From contig NZ_AXUS01000012.1 of the NCBI RefSeq assembly GCF_000498755.1, positions 31,060 through 95,059 of the forward strand: a DNA stretch of 64,000 nucleotides, in the 5' to 3' direction. The position numbers and the translations under genes are program-made. Shown piece after piece: positions 34,334 through 43,006 of this stretch. The notes below the pieces were generated by a model that worked only from the letters and a program-made list of their open reading frames with translations, made no database searches and was not told the DNA's origin. The DNA is from Clostridioides mangenotii TR (lineage in GTDB: Bacteria > Bacillota > Clostridia > Peptostreptococcales > Peptostreptococcaceae). Each line of letters opens with the position of its first letter. Position 1 is the first letter of the stretch.

Positions 34334-34615
34334 TATATCCTCTTCCTCTCCTTAATTAAATAATAGTCTCATTATTAGAATACAAAATTAAGGCATCAAA
34401 GGTTCTTAAATTTATACAGTAATTAATTATATTATAAAGATGATAATTATTACCCTCCTTTCATTGTAAATAATTGGTGATTATATGTTTTATAAAATTC
34501 TAGACATTGAACATATCATAAAATAAATGTTTTATGTTATGTTTAATATACCTTTGTAAATACAATAACATAGGAGTATTAGTTATCTTATGTCAGTAAT
34601 AATTCAGTTGTTGTT

Positions 34616-34643
34616 TTGCTTTTTCATCTGCTGATGATATAAT
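34616..34643 (+). promoter_or_regulatory. Promoter of the integrase gene
   Basis: TTGCTT (34616-34621) and TATAAT (34638-34643) with a 16-base spacer, 31 bases before the integrase ATG. The 340-base gap 34334-34673 also holds an inverted repeat CATAAAA-TAAAT-GTTTTATG at about 34518-34537, perhaps an operator, and no other gene. Confidence 0.55.
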
Positions 34644-34673
34644 ATATCTAGCTCTATTAGGAGGTTGTAAACT

Positions 34674-35789
34674 ATGGGAAGTGTATTTATTAGAAAGAGG
34701 AGTAAAAACTATATAGTCTACTTGGAATACAAAGATTCAGATACGAGTAAAAGAAAACAAAAAAATATGGGATCTTTTGAAAAGAAAAAAGAAGCAACGA
34801 AAAGAATGATCGAGTTAAAAAATAGCCTTTTAAATGATGAACCCGTTGTTAGTGATATGAGTATAAACGAACTAATGTTGAAGTATCTATCTGAAAGACA
34901 GGAGAACCTCTCCCCTTCTTCATACAACTACTACATCAGAATTTTTGAAAAATACATAGAACCATTGATTGGAAATTTTAAAATTCATGAATTAAAATCT
35001 CAAGATATAATAGACTACATCGATAAACTTAGAAGTTCGTTAAGTGTTAAAACTTTAAACATCCACCTAAATATACTGAGGCTATCATTAGATTTCGCAG
35101 TAGACTGTGGATTACTCAATCGAAATGTAGCAAAGTTTATAAAAATAGATAACATTGAATCTAATTATAAACTTAAAAGAGAATTTAATAAAAATGATAT
35201 AAAGGATATACTTGAGCATTCCAAAGATACAATTCTTGAAATTCCATTGTATCTGGCTAGTGGCGTAGGTCTCAAATTATCAGAAATTTTAGGACTGACT
35301 TGGAATAATATCGATTTTAATAATAGTACACTTAGAGTCGATAAAGTATCGGTCAGGGAAAATGGTTCTGTAATCTTAAAAGAACCGAGATCTAAAAGTA
35401 TTGTTAGAACTATAAGTGTCCCGAAAGAAATCATGAAAAAACTTAAATTGTTAAAAGAAGTGTCTTCCAAAAAAAATATAAAAAACTCTTTAGGAATTAA
35501 ACAGAATCTTCTATTTTACGATGATAAGGCAAATCCTATCGCTGAGGATGTTATAAGCAGAAAATTAAAGCAGTTTATTAAAAAAAATGATCTTTCAGAG
35601 ACAACATTTCAAGAATTAAGGCATTTTCATGTATATGTATTAATAGAAGCTGGAGTTTCTGGAAGTGTTATTTCTTCGAGAATTGGGCATTCTAGCGTGT
35701 CTACTACATTAAATATGTACTCGGATATTTTCGAAAAGTTCGAAGATGATATCGGTTTAAAAGTTTCTAGAAGTATTTTCGATATGTAA
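34674..35789 (+). CDS. Phage-type tyrosine integrase with altered catalytic residues
   Basis: A 371-residue integrase: N-terminal arm-binding domain (GSVFIRKRSKNYIVYLEYKD), SAM-like core-binding domain (about 60-160) and catalytic domain. His339 (RIGHSS), Tyr349 (LNMYSD) and Arg316 (ELRHFH) are in place. But the box I Arg is Lys201 (GLKLSEILGL) and the box II His is Gln313 (FQELRH). Both changes would weaken recombination. The start follows AGGAGG. No other phage genes and no att repeats were found, so it is a lone, possibly inactive or domesticated integrase. Confidence 0.85.
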   Translation: MGSVFIRKRSKNYIVYLEYKDSDTSKRKQKNMGSFEKKKEATKRMIELKNSLLNDEPVVSDMSINELMLKYLSERQENLSPSSYNYYIRIFEKYIEPLIGNFKIHELKSQDIIDYIDKLRSSLSVKTLNIHLNILRLSLDFAVDCGLLNRNVAKFIKIDNIESNYKLKREFNKNDIKDILEHSKDTILEIPLYLASGVGLKLSEILGLTWNNIDFNNSTLRVDKVSVRENGSVILKEPRSKSIVRTISVPKEIMKKLKLLKEVSSKKNIKNSLGIKQNLLFYDDKANPIAEDVISRKLKQFIKKNDLSETTFQELRHFHVYVLIEAGVSGSVISSRIGHSSVSTTLNMYSDIFEKFEDDIGLKVSRSIFDM

Positions 35790-35798
35790 TTACATAAA

Positions 35799-35831
35799 AA
35801 TAAACTAGCCTATATTGGCTAGTTTATTTTA
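35799..35831. terminator. Bidirectional terminator
   Basis: AATAAACTAGCC pairs perfectly with GGCTAGTTTATT around a 6-base loop; between the convergent integrase and B3/B4 genes. Confidence 0.9.
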
Positions 35832-35879
35832 GTTATCTATATTTATCAGCTATCTATAGTATCAATAAAGTCGCTTTAC

Positions 35880-36539
35880 TTAGCGGACTATTTTTTTATC
35901 AATTATCTTAGCTTCTGCATAATCGACTAGTAATTTTTCAGCTATATCCATATATGAATTTAGTTCCTTATCACTATTAAAAGATATTATATTCATAAGT
36001 ATATGTACCGAATCATCGTTTATCATCGCTCTTGTAGAATCGGAAGTTGTGCTTCCAAATTTTCCTTCTTCATCTTCAAATACAGGAAGATTCTCAATAT
36101 TTACAGAACCCTTTCCAATTCCTTTGTAGCTTTCCCCTTCTCCACCTACTGTGAAGTTGATTTGTCCAACTATTTTATCTAAATCATAAGTTCCAACAGA
36201 ATAGGCACTTTTTAAAGATATTAAATTATTAATATCAACTATATTGTTTATTATGTACAGACCATCACCTTTACTTACTCTTCTAAATAATGCTTCTGAG
36301 GAAAGTCTATATCTCGTTGGATCTTTTCCGATGCTTCTATAAGCTAATCTAGAGTCATTTATATTTTCTATAGATGATACGTCTTTAGTGTCATATGTAT
36401 TTTCAATTCTTTTACATTCAGATTCTATCAATTGTAACAGTTCACTGCTAGAATTAGAAACTTTTACATTAGCCTCTATACTTCCAATACATATATCTTG
36501 ACATTTCCCTTTTAATTTTGTATCTACTTTTAATCTCAT
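35880..36539 (-). CDS. B3/B4 domain protein (PheRS beta-type editing domain)
   Basis: About 219 residues. The core RLAYRSIGKDPTRYRLSSEA, then LFRRVSKGDGLYIINNIVDI matches the stand-alone B3/B4 domain related to the tRNA-binding/editing region of phenylalanyl-tRNA synthetase beta. The start MRLKVDTKLKGKC (36539) follows GAGGAG; an upstream ATG at 36575 has no site. It lies downstream of the aromatic amino acid genes on the same strand, which may or may not be meaningful. Function unproven. Confidence 0.85.
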   Translation of the reverse strand: MRLKVDTKLKGKCQDICIGSIEANVKVSNSSSELLQLIESECKRIENTYDTKDVSSIENINDSRLAYRSIGKDPTRYRLSSEALFRRVSKGDGLYIINNIVDINNLISLKSAYSVGTYDLDKIVGQINFTVGGEGESYKGIGKGSVNIENLPVFEDEEGKFGSTTSDSTRAMINDDSVHILMNIISFNSDKELNSYMDIAEKLLVDYAEAKIIDKKIVR

Positions 36540-36665
36540 ATCAATTAAGCTCCTCAAATTATATTTTGTATACACTATGTGAAATATAGTATTTCCAATA
36601 TTTAAACCTTACATATTTCCAAAGATTAGTCGACAATAATGTAATTATGTTAACCTTCGATATAT

Positions 36666-36944
36666 TTAGTCATTTTTATTATTCTTTCTATTTTGTAAAG
36701 ATTTGCTTATATCCATAATTGATTCAAAAAATAATAATGCTTCATTTAAATAATCATCGTTTTTAATATTTTCCTCTGCTTTTTTAAGGACTACTTTCTC
36801 TCTACCCTCTTGATAGATAGGAAGTTTGTTTTCTTTTTTATGATCTGCTACTTTTAAGACTATATCAAGTCTTTTTTCAAATAACTCTATTAGACCTTTA
36901 TCAATTATATCAATTTCGTCTCTGTAATCGTTTAATTTATTCAT
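36666..36944 (-). CDS. Chorismate mutase (AroQ class)
   Basis: A 92-residue all-helical chorismate mutase that turns chorismate into prephenate for Phe/Tyr synthesis. Active-site residues of the class are in LNDYRDEIDIIDKGLIELFE and KRLDIVLKVADHKKENKLPI, with Arg7-type, Arg27-type and Lys candidates, and in YQEGREKVVL. It is monofunctional; no prephenate dehydratase or dehydrogenase is fused. GAGGGG lies upstream. Last gene of the aroB-aroA-aroC-aroQ operon. Confidence 0.9.
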   Translation of the reverse strand: MNKLNDYRDEIDIIDKGLIELFEKRLDIVLKVADHKKENKLPIYQEGREKVVLKKAEENIKNDDYLNEALLFFESIMDISKSLQNRKNNKND

Positions 36945-38026
36945 TTATATACTACCCCTCAATAAATCGTATATTCCGATAGCTGTTGCTGCCTCTATTA
37001 CCGGCAGTACCCTTTGTACTATACATGGGTCATGTCTTCCCTCAATAGCTATTTTTTCTTCTTTATAATCTTTAAAATTTACTGTGTTTTGAGTTTTAGC
37101 TATTGATGGTGTAGGTTTTATCGCTACTTTAAAAATTACAGGCATTCCATTTGTGATTCCACCTAAAATACCACCATTATTGTTAGTCTTAGTTTTTATA
37201 ACCTTTTTATCAAGGTAAAATTCATCATTGCATTCAGATCCATACATATCAGCAACTCCAAATCCGGCACCAAACTCTACACCTTTAACTGCCGGTATAG
37301 AAAACATAAGGTGAGATATGACAGACTCTACAGAATCAAAAAACGGATCTCCTACTCCTGGTTTTAGACCGACAACAGCACACTCTACTACTCCACCTAC
37401 AGAGTCGGTTGACATTATTGCATAGTTTATAAGTTTTTCCATATCTGCAGCTTTTGATTTATCAATTACTGGAATTGATAGTTTTTTAATTCCTCAAGGT
37501 CTTTTTTAGAAATATTAGCATAGTCAAAACTTACATCTTCTATACAATTTATTTTTTTAATATGAGAACCTATAAAGATCCCTTTTCTTTTTAAAATCTG
37601 TTTGCAAATAGCCCCGCAAAATACTAACGGTGCTGTAAGTCTACCTGAAAAGTGTCCTCCTCCTCTGTAGTCATTAAAAGTGTTGTACTTTACATAACCT
37701 GTGTAATCTGCATGTCCAGGTCTTGCTAAATCTTTTATTTTGCTGTAGTCATTTGATTTTTTATCCTCGTTTTTTATTACAGCACACAGTGGCGTTCCTG
37801 TCGTTTTACCATCAAAATATCCACTGAGTATATCGGGCATATCTGATTCTTTTCTCTTACTTGATAAAAGACTTTTCCCTGGAGATCTTCTAGACATCTC
37901 TGTATAAACCTCGCTTAAATCCAGTTCTATCCCAGGCTCAAGTCCATCTATGTTAATTCCTATTGAATTTCCATGTGACTCCCCGAATAAAGATATTTTT
38001 ATATTATTTCCCCAAATTCCACTCAT
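36945..38026 (-). pseudogene. aroC: Chorismate synthase, split by a -1 frameshift
   Basis: The N-terminal frame (37466-38026) starts MSGIWGNNIKISLFGESHGN and has RPGHADYTGYVKY and GGGHFSGRLTA. It ends at TAA after KNYQFQ. The C-terminal part continues in the -1 frame as KKLSIPVIDKSKAADMEKLI down to EAATAIGIYDLLRGSI. The join is at GAATTAAAAAACTATC, where A7 would restore the frame. The heptamer A AAA AAC (37481-37487) is also a classical -1 slippery site in the correct phase with GAGG four bases upstream. So decay, sequence error or programmed frameshifting are all possible. The enzyme makes chorismate from EPSP. Confidence 0.9.
37481..37487 (-). other. Slippery heptamer at the aroC frame break
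   Basis: Read on the minus strand the zero frame is TTA AAA AAC TAT. The heptamer A AAA AAC fits the X XXY YYZ rule and a -1 slip yields AAA AAA CTA, exactly the frame of the C-terminal half. A Shine-Dalgarno-like GAGG sits upstream (37492-37495), which can stimulate -1 slipping in bacteria. Confidence 0.4.
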
Positions 38027-39382
38027 CTATTTTTCCTCCTAATTCAATGAAGTCTTTGTAAAAATTTGGATACGATTTCGATATACATTCACTATCACAA
38101 ATGACGATTTCTTCCTCACAAAAACAAGAAGCTATAGAAAGCATCATTGCAATCCTATGATCGTTGTGACTCCACACCTTAATCCCTCCACGAAGCTTAT
38201 CAACACCCTTTATAATCAAGCTGTCTTCTGTAGCTTCTATGTCTCCCCCTAATTTAAGGAGTTCTAATCTTGTAGCTTCTAGTCTATCGCACTCTTTAAG
38301 TTTAAGCCTGTGAGCATTTACAATTTTTGTTTCACCTTTGCTTAATGTTGCAACTAAAGAAAGTACAGGAATAATGTCAGGGCATTGTGATGCATCTATA
38401 GTCGTACCTGTAAGTTCTCTTGATATATTGTAAAGTTTATCATTTACAAATTTTGATGATGTTCCCATACTATCTAAAATACCAATTATTCTCTTGTCTC
38501 CCTGAAGGCTATCCTCTTTTAAGCCAGATAAAGATATATCAGATCCTAGGGCATTAGCACATAGAAAATATGCTCCTTGTGAGTAATCTCCCTCTACTCT
38601 GTAATTACAATTTTTGTACTCTTGATTTCCCTTTATAGTAAACTCTCTGTAACCCTTATTTTTAATATCTATACCAAATGACTTTAAAACTAATATGGTT
38701 AAATCTAAGTATGATTTTGACTCAAATTCTGTAGTTATATATATCTTAGAGTCACCATTAAGTAAAGGAAGTGCAAATATTAGTCCCGATATAAATTGTG
38801 AGCTAACATTTCCCTCAATATAAAATTCACCAGGTTTTAAATTATCCAAAACTGTTAAATCTAGTTCTTCGCTTTTAAACTCATACCTGATATTTTGATC
38901 ATCAAAATTTTATAGTAAATACTTAATGGTCTTTTTCCTAAGTTTCCTCTACCTATATACCTTGCAGGTTTTGAAAGTGCTGAAAATATAGGAATAATAA
39001 ATCTTAATGTAGATCCAGATTCACTACAGTCCACAGTTGGTATATTTTTTTCGAAGTTTATATTTTCATTAGTTAAATCATAATTGCATATTTGAAATTG
39101 TTCTTTATCTTGAACTTGTTTTTTGTATTCAAATTTTCTTACCATTTCTTTAGATTTTATTCCTTGTATATATAAACTTTTTCCTTCAACTGTAATTTCA
39201 GCTCCAAGTATTTTCATTGCTTTTATTGTAGAATTAATATCATCAGAAAAATCTATATTTTCGATTATACTAGTTCCAGAAGCTAATGAAGCACAGATTA
39301 TGGCTCTGTGTGACATACTTTTAGATGGAGGAACTATTACTTCTCCATTTAATTCTGAAGGGTATAACTTTATGTCTGCCAT
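38004..39382 (-). pseudogene. aroA: EPSP synthase, split by a -1 frameshift
   Basis: The first frame (38861-39382) has the hallmark start VPPSKSMSHRAIICASLASG and STLRFIIPIFSAL, then goes off after RPLSIYYKI. The second (38004-38849) continues TVLDNLKPGEFYIEGNVSSQ and has RLKLKECDRLEATRLELLKL near its end. In the -1 frame the junction reads KIFDDQNIRYEFKSEELDLT, so one T is missing from a run near 38904-38907. No good slippery heptamer is present here, unlike in aroC. The enzyme joins shikimate-3-phosphate and PEP. It overlaps aroC by 23 bases. Confidence 0.9.
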
Positions 39383-40443
39383 TATATTTCCTCCTCAAAG
39401 AAATCAAGAGTAGTATCGTATATATAGCTTTCACCGATTTCTTTAAGTAATACTACTTTAAGTGTTGATCCAATATTTTTTTTATCATTTTTTATAAACT
39501 CCATTAAGGATTTTAAACTTACATCTAGTTTATATGCTAGTCCTTGCTCTAACAAGATGTCTTTTATTTCATCAGAAGTTCCATCTTTAGTGAGACCTTT
39601 TCTTTCGCCAATAAGCGCTATATTGTACATCCCAATGGCAACAGCTTCTCCATGAGTATACTTTTCAAAATTGTAGTATTTTTCTACAGCATGTCCAAGT
39701 GTGTGTCCAAAGTTTAGGATCATTCTTTCATTTAGATCCCTTTCATCACTTTCTACCATTTCTTTCTTAATCGAGCAACAATGGTAAATTATATCATCGA
39801 TATTGTCTGTAATTTCATTTATAGTTTTCAATGACTTCAATTTATAAAAGAAGTCTTTATCTTTTATACAACCATATTTTATGACTTCTGCCATTCCATC
39901 TTTAAAATACTTATCAGGTAAAGTATTTAGAACAAGTGGGTCTATAAAAACGGCTTTAGGATGATAAAAGTTGCCAACTAAATTTTTTCCTCTTTCTAAA
40001 TTAATACCTACTTTCCCTCCAACCGAACTGTCAACTTGCGCAAGTAGAGATGTTGGTATTTGAATAAACGGAATCCCTCTTAAAAATGAAGATGCTACAA
40101 ATCCACATATATCGCCCACTACCCCACCACCTAAAGCTATAAGCAAATCGTTTCTGGTAACGTCAAAGTCAATAAGCCTATTATATATTTTGGGCAAACT
40201 ATCTAATGACTTTGACATTTCTCCTGGTTTTATAACTATAGAATCTACATCGAAATCATTTTTAAGAAGAGAGCTTTCAAGTCTACCTGTATAATAATTA
40301 TTTACATTTTCATCCGTAATGATTACTGCTTTTTTGCATTGATGTACTTCCTTTATTTTTTTACCTATAGAATCAAAGCTGTTATTTTCTATTCTTATGC
40401 AGTATGTACTTTTTTCTAAATTTACATATACTTTTCTTTTCAT
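39382..40443 (-). CDS. aroB: 3-dehydroquinate synthase
   Basis: About 353 residues; the second shikimate pathway enzyme (DAHP to 3-dehydroquinate; NAD and zinc dependent). Motifs: GGGVVGDICGFVASSFLRGI near residue 105, IPTSLLAQVDSSVGGKVGIN, and zinc ligands in NFGHTLGHAVEKY. The ATG at 40443 has AAGGA nine bases upstream; an ATG at 40452 touches that site. First gene of the operon and intact, unlike aroA and aroC. The aroA start overlaps its stop. Confidence 0.95.
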   Translation of the reverse strand: MKRKVYVNLEKSTYCIRIENNSFDSIGKKIKEVHQCKKAVIITDENVNNYYTGRLESSLLKNDFDVDSIVIKPGEMSKSLDSLPKIYNRLIDFDVTRNDLLIALGGGVVGDICGFVASSFLRGIPFIQIPTSLLAQVDSSVGGKVGINLERGKNLVGNFYHPKAVFIDPLVLNTLPDKYFKDGMAEVIKYGCIKDKDFFYKLKSLKTINEITDNIDDIIYHCCSIKKEMVESDERDLNERMILNFGHTLGHAVEKYYNFEKYTHGEAVAIGMYNIALIGERKGLTKDGTSDEIKDILLEQGLAYKLDVSLKSLMEFIKNDKKNIGSTLKVVLLKEIGESYIYDTTLDFFEEEI

Positions 40444-40584
40444 ATATATCATTCCTTATATTAATTCAATTATTATTAAATCCTGTCATAATCGTATCAT
40501 ATTTTTTTAATAACTACAATTTCATAAAATTAATAAATAGATAAAAATAAAGATTCGTATATTAGATAGCAGTATCTTTACAAT

Positions 40585-40617
40585 AAAAAAGGAGAATTCG
40601 TTTGAATTCTCCTTTTT
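40585..40617 (-). terminator. Terminator after ilvE
   Basis: AAAAAGGAGAATTC pairs perfectly with GAATTCTCCTTTTT around a 4-base loop, with T run on the minus strand. Confidence 0.9.
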
Positions 40618-40642
40618 ATCAACTTTTATTTATTAAATTCTA

Positions 40643-41665
40643 TTATTTAACTTTTGTTACCCATCCTTCTGGAGCTTCTACATCACCAGTTTGGATTCCA
40701 GATAAAGTATCGTATAATTTTTTAACCATTGGTCCAACTTCTGTTTCACTGTGGAATACATGTAATTTACCATTGTGTTCAATTCCACCAATAGGAGTTA
40801 TAACTGCTGCAGTACCACAAGCTCCTGCTTCAGCATACTCATCAAGTTTGTCAATATAAACAGACTCTTGAGCTGTTTCTAATCCTAAGTATTCTTTTGC
40901 AACATGTAGTAAAGATAATTTAGTTATACTTGGTAATATTGATGATGAATCTGGAGTAACAAATCTGTTATCTTTTGTGATAGCAAAGAAGTTAGCTGCT
41001 CCAACCTCATCTATTTTAGTATGAGTACCTGGATCTAGGTATATACAGTCAGCAAATCCTTTATCAACTGCTTCTTGATGAGCTAATAAACTAGCTGCAT
41101 AGTTTCCACCAACTTTGTCTTTACCAGTTCCATGAGCTGCTGCTCTATCGTAGTTAGTAGTTATGTAGTTTACTGGAGACATACCACCTTTATAGTATGG
41201 TCCAACTGGCATACAGAATATTCCAAATATGTACTCTTTAGCAGGTCTAACACCTATATTTTCTCCTACACCAATAACAAATGGTCTTAAGTATAAAGTT
41301 GCTCCAGTTCCATATGGTGGAACATAAGCTTCGTTAGCTTTAACAAGTTCTATACAAGCGTTTACAAATTTTTCTACAGGAACTTCAGGCATTAAAAGTC
41401 TTTTACAACTTCTTTGCATTCTCAAAGCGTTTTCCTCAGGTCTAAATAATTGGATTCCACCATCTTTATTAGTGTAAGCCTTTAAACCTTCGAAACATTG
41501 TTGTCCATAATGTAAAGCAGTAGAACCTTGATTTATTGTTACTGTATCTTCTTCTACTAGAGCACCATTATCCCAGCTGCCATCTTTCCAGTAAGAAATG
41601 TAACTTCTGTCTGTTTTCAAGTAGTCAAATCCTAGTTCTGACCATTTAATATCTTTTTTTTGCAT
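40643..41665 (-). CDS. ilvE: Branched-chain amino acid aminotransferase
   Basis: A 340-residue class II (BCAT) fold-type IV aminotransferase that interconverts Leu, Ile, Val and their keto acids. Visible: LHYGQQCFEGLKAYTNKDGG, LYLRPFVIGVGENIGVRPAK, the PLP lysine in GTGKDKVGGNYAASLLAHQE, and LDEVGAANFFAI-like IDEVGAANFFAITKDN. Ribosome site AAGGAGGAAAC lies close before the ATG. Single gene with its own terminator. Confidence 0.95.
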   Translation of the reverse strand: MQKKDIKWSELGFDYLKTDRSYISYWKDGSWDNGALVEEDTVTINQGSTALHYGQQCFEGLKAYTNKDGGIQLFRPEENALRMQRSCKRLLMPEVPVEKFVNACIELVKANEAYVPPYGTGATLYLRPFVIGVGENIGVRPAKEYIFGIFCMPVGPYYKGGMSPVNYITTNYDRAAAHGTGKDKVGGNYAASLLAHQEAVDKGFADCIYLDPGTHTKIDEVGAANFFAITKDNRFVTPDSSSILPSITKLSLLHVAKEYLGLETAQESVYIDKLDEYAEAGACGTAAVITPIGGIEHNGKLHVFHSETEVGPMVKKLYDTLSGIQTGDVEAPEGWVTKVK

Positions 41666-41811
41666 GTTGTTTCCTCCTTATAGTTTATGTAATTACATGT
41701 CTAATTATATAACATTGATATATCTTTTTCAACAAAATAAAATTATTGGTCGAATAATGTTCTCTTTTAGGTTATAAATAGATAATTTATAAACAAAGAA
41801 AATAATTTGTA

Positions 41812-42768
41812 TTATAATAATTTTTTTATTTTAAAAATAATAAAACCGATAACTACAATAGAAATCATCACAAGTAAAATGAACGGATATCCATAGACCC
41901 ACCCTAGCTCAGGCATGTGTCTAAAGTTCATACCGTATATACCTGTAATTATTGTAAGTGGCGCAGATATAGCTGTTACAAGTGTTAATTTTGTTATTAA
42001 ATTATTTGTTTTTTCACCTACTTTTGATGAATAGATATCTAGCAATTTATCAGAGAGCTCTCTTGTGGATATAGCAAAATTGTATAATCTATCTACACCT
42101 AAGTCAGTTCTCTGCATATTTTCAATACAGTGTTTTTTTACTTTAGGATATTTTAAGTACCTGACATTTTCTTTAACGGCTCTATCTCCTATATATAAAA
42201 GAGGTCTAATCGTTTTTACAATGTCTCTTGCAAGACCTCTAACATAACTTATTCTATCGGAATAACTGTTATTTACTTTATCTGACAGATCATCCTCTAT
42301 TTCTAATATTAAGTCTTCAACTGCCTCTAAAGATTCAAAGCCACTTACGATTATCTCTTTAAAGATAAAGTAGTTTATTTGGAAAATTGCAACTTGAGGA
42401 TCTTCTTCTAGAGCAGGACTTTGAAACATTATATTTTTTATAAGTTCAAATATAAAATGTTCCTCAGTAACTACTACTAATATAAAGTTATCCGCTAAGT
42501 AAATATTCACTTCTTCAATAACTGTTTGTTTCCCTTTTATCTCAAATGTATTTAAGCTCAGATAATCATACTCATCGTATAAATGCAGTTTGGTTACATC
42601 GTCGTATCTAAGTGAATCCCTATAAGTAGTTTCATCTATATTTAAAATGTCCTTAAAATATAACAAATTCTCAGGGTTGCAAAGAATCACATATGAATTA
42701 TCTTTATTATAAAAATTTTCATCTATATTTTCAATAACTTTCTTTGTGTTTAAATTTAATACGTACAT
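41812..42768 (-). CDS. corA: CorA-like magnesium/divalent cation channel
   Basis: A 318-residue protein: a large N-terminal cytoplasmic domain, a long stalk helix, and two C-terminal membrane helices. The pore signature GMN is at residues 279-281 (IITGIYGMNFRHMPELGW), followed by the second helix and a basic tail IFKIKKLL. Length is right for CorA. The ATG is preceded by TTTGAGGAGAAGATAAAAAA. Mg2+ import is the usual role; Co2+ or Ni2+ are alternatives. Confidence 0.93.
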   Translation of the reverse strand: MYVLNLNTKKVIENIDENFYNKDNSYVILCNPENLLYFKDILNIDETTYRDSLRYDDVTKLHLYDEYDYLSLNTFEIKGKQTVIEEVNIYLADNFILVVVTEEHFIFELIKNIMFQSPALEEDPQVAIFQINYFIFKEIIVSGFESLEAVEDLILEIEDDLSDKVNNSYSDRISYVRGLARDIVKTIRPLLYIGDRAVKENVRYLKYPKVKKHCIENMQRTDLGVDRLYNFAISTRELSDKLLDIYSSKVGEKTNNLITKLTLVTAISAPLTIITGIYGMNFRHMPELGWVYGYPFILLVMISIVVIGFIIFKIKKLL

Positions 42769-42952
42769 ATTTTTTTATCTTCTCCTCAAATTATTGTCCT
42801 ATATCTATTATATATTATTATCAGTAAATTATTTTAGTTTTAAATTATTTACATCTATATATTTTTTAATTGAATTAATTACATCATATTAATTAGATAA
42901 TAAAACTCTATATTGAATTATAAATATAATAAAGCTTACTTTAAAAACAAAT

Positions 42953-42990
42953 AGATTGAAGTAAAAGCTATACAACTTCTACTTCAATCT
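42953..42990 (-). terminator. Terminator after ftsH
   Basis: AGATTGAAGTA pairs perfectly with TACTTCAATCT around a 16-base loop; T-rich on the minus strand side. Confidence 0.75.
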
Positions 42991-43006
42991 ACAAAACACT
43001 TATATA

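Noticed and set aside
34334..35879. Integrated prophage or ICE around the integrase at 34674
   Set aside because: Both sides are ordinary chromosomal genes and no att direct repeats or other phage genes were found.
38895..38912. Programmed frameshift in aroA
   Set aside because: The sequence AAA ATT TTG does not form a tandem slippery heptamer; a lost base is the simpler reading.
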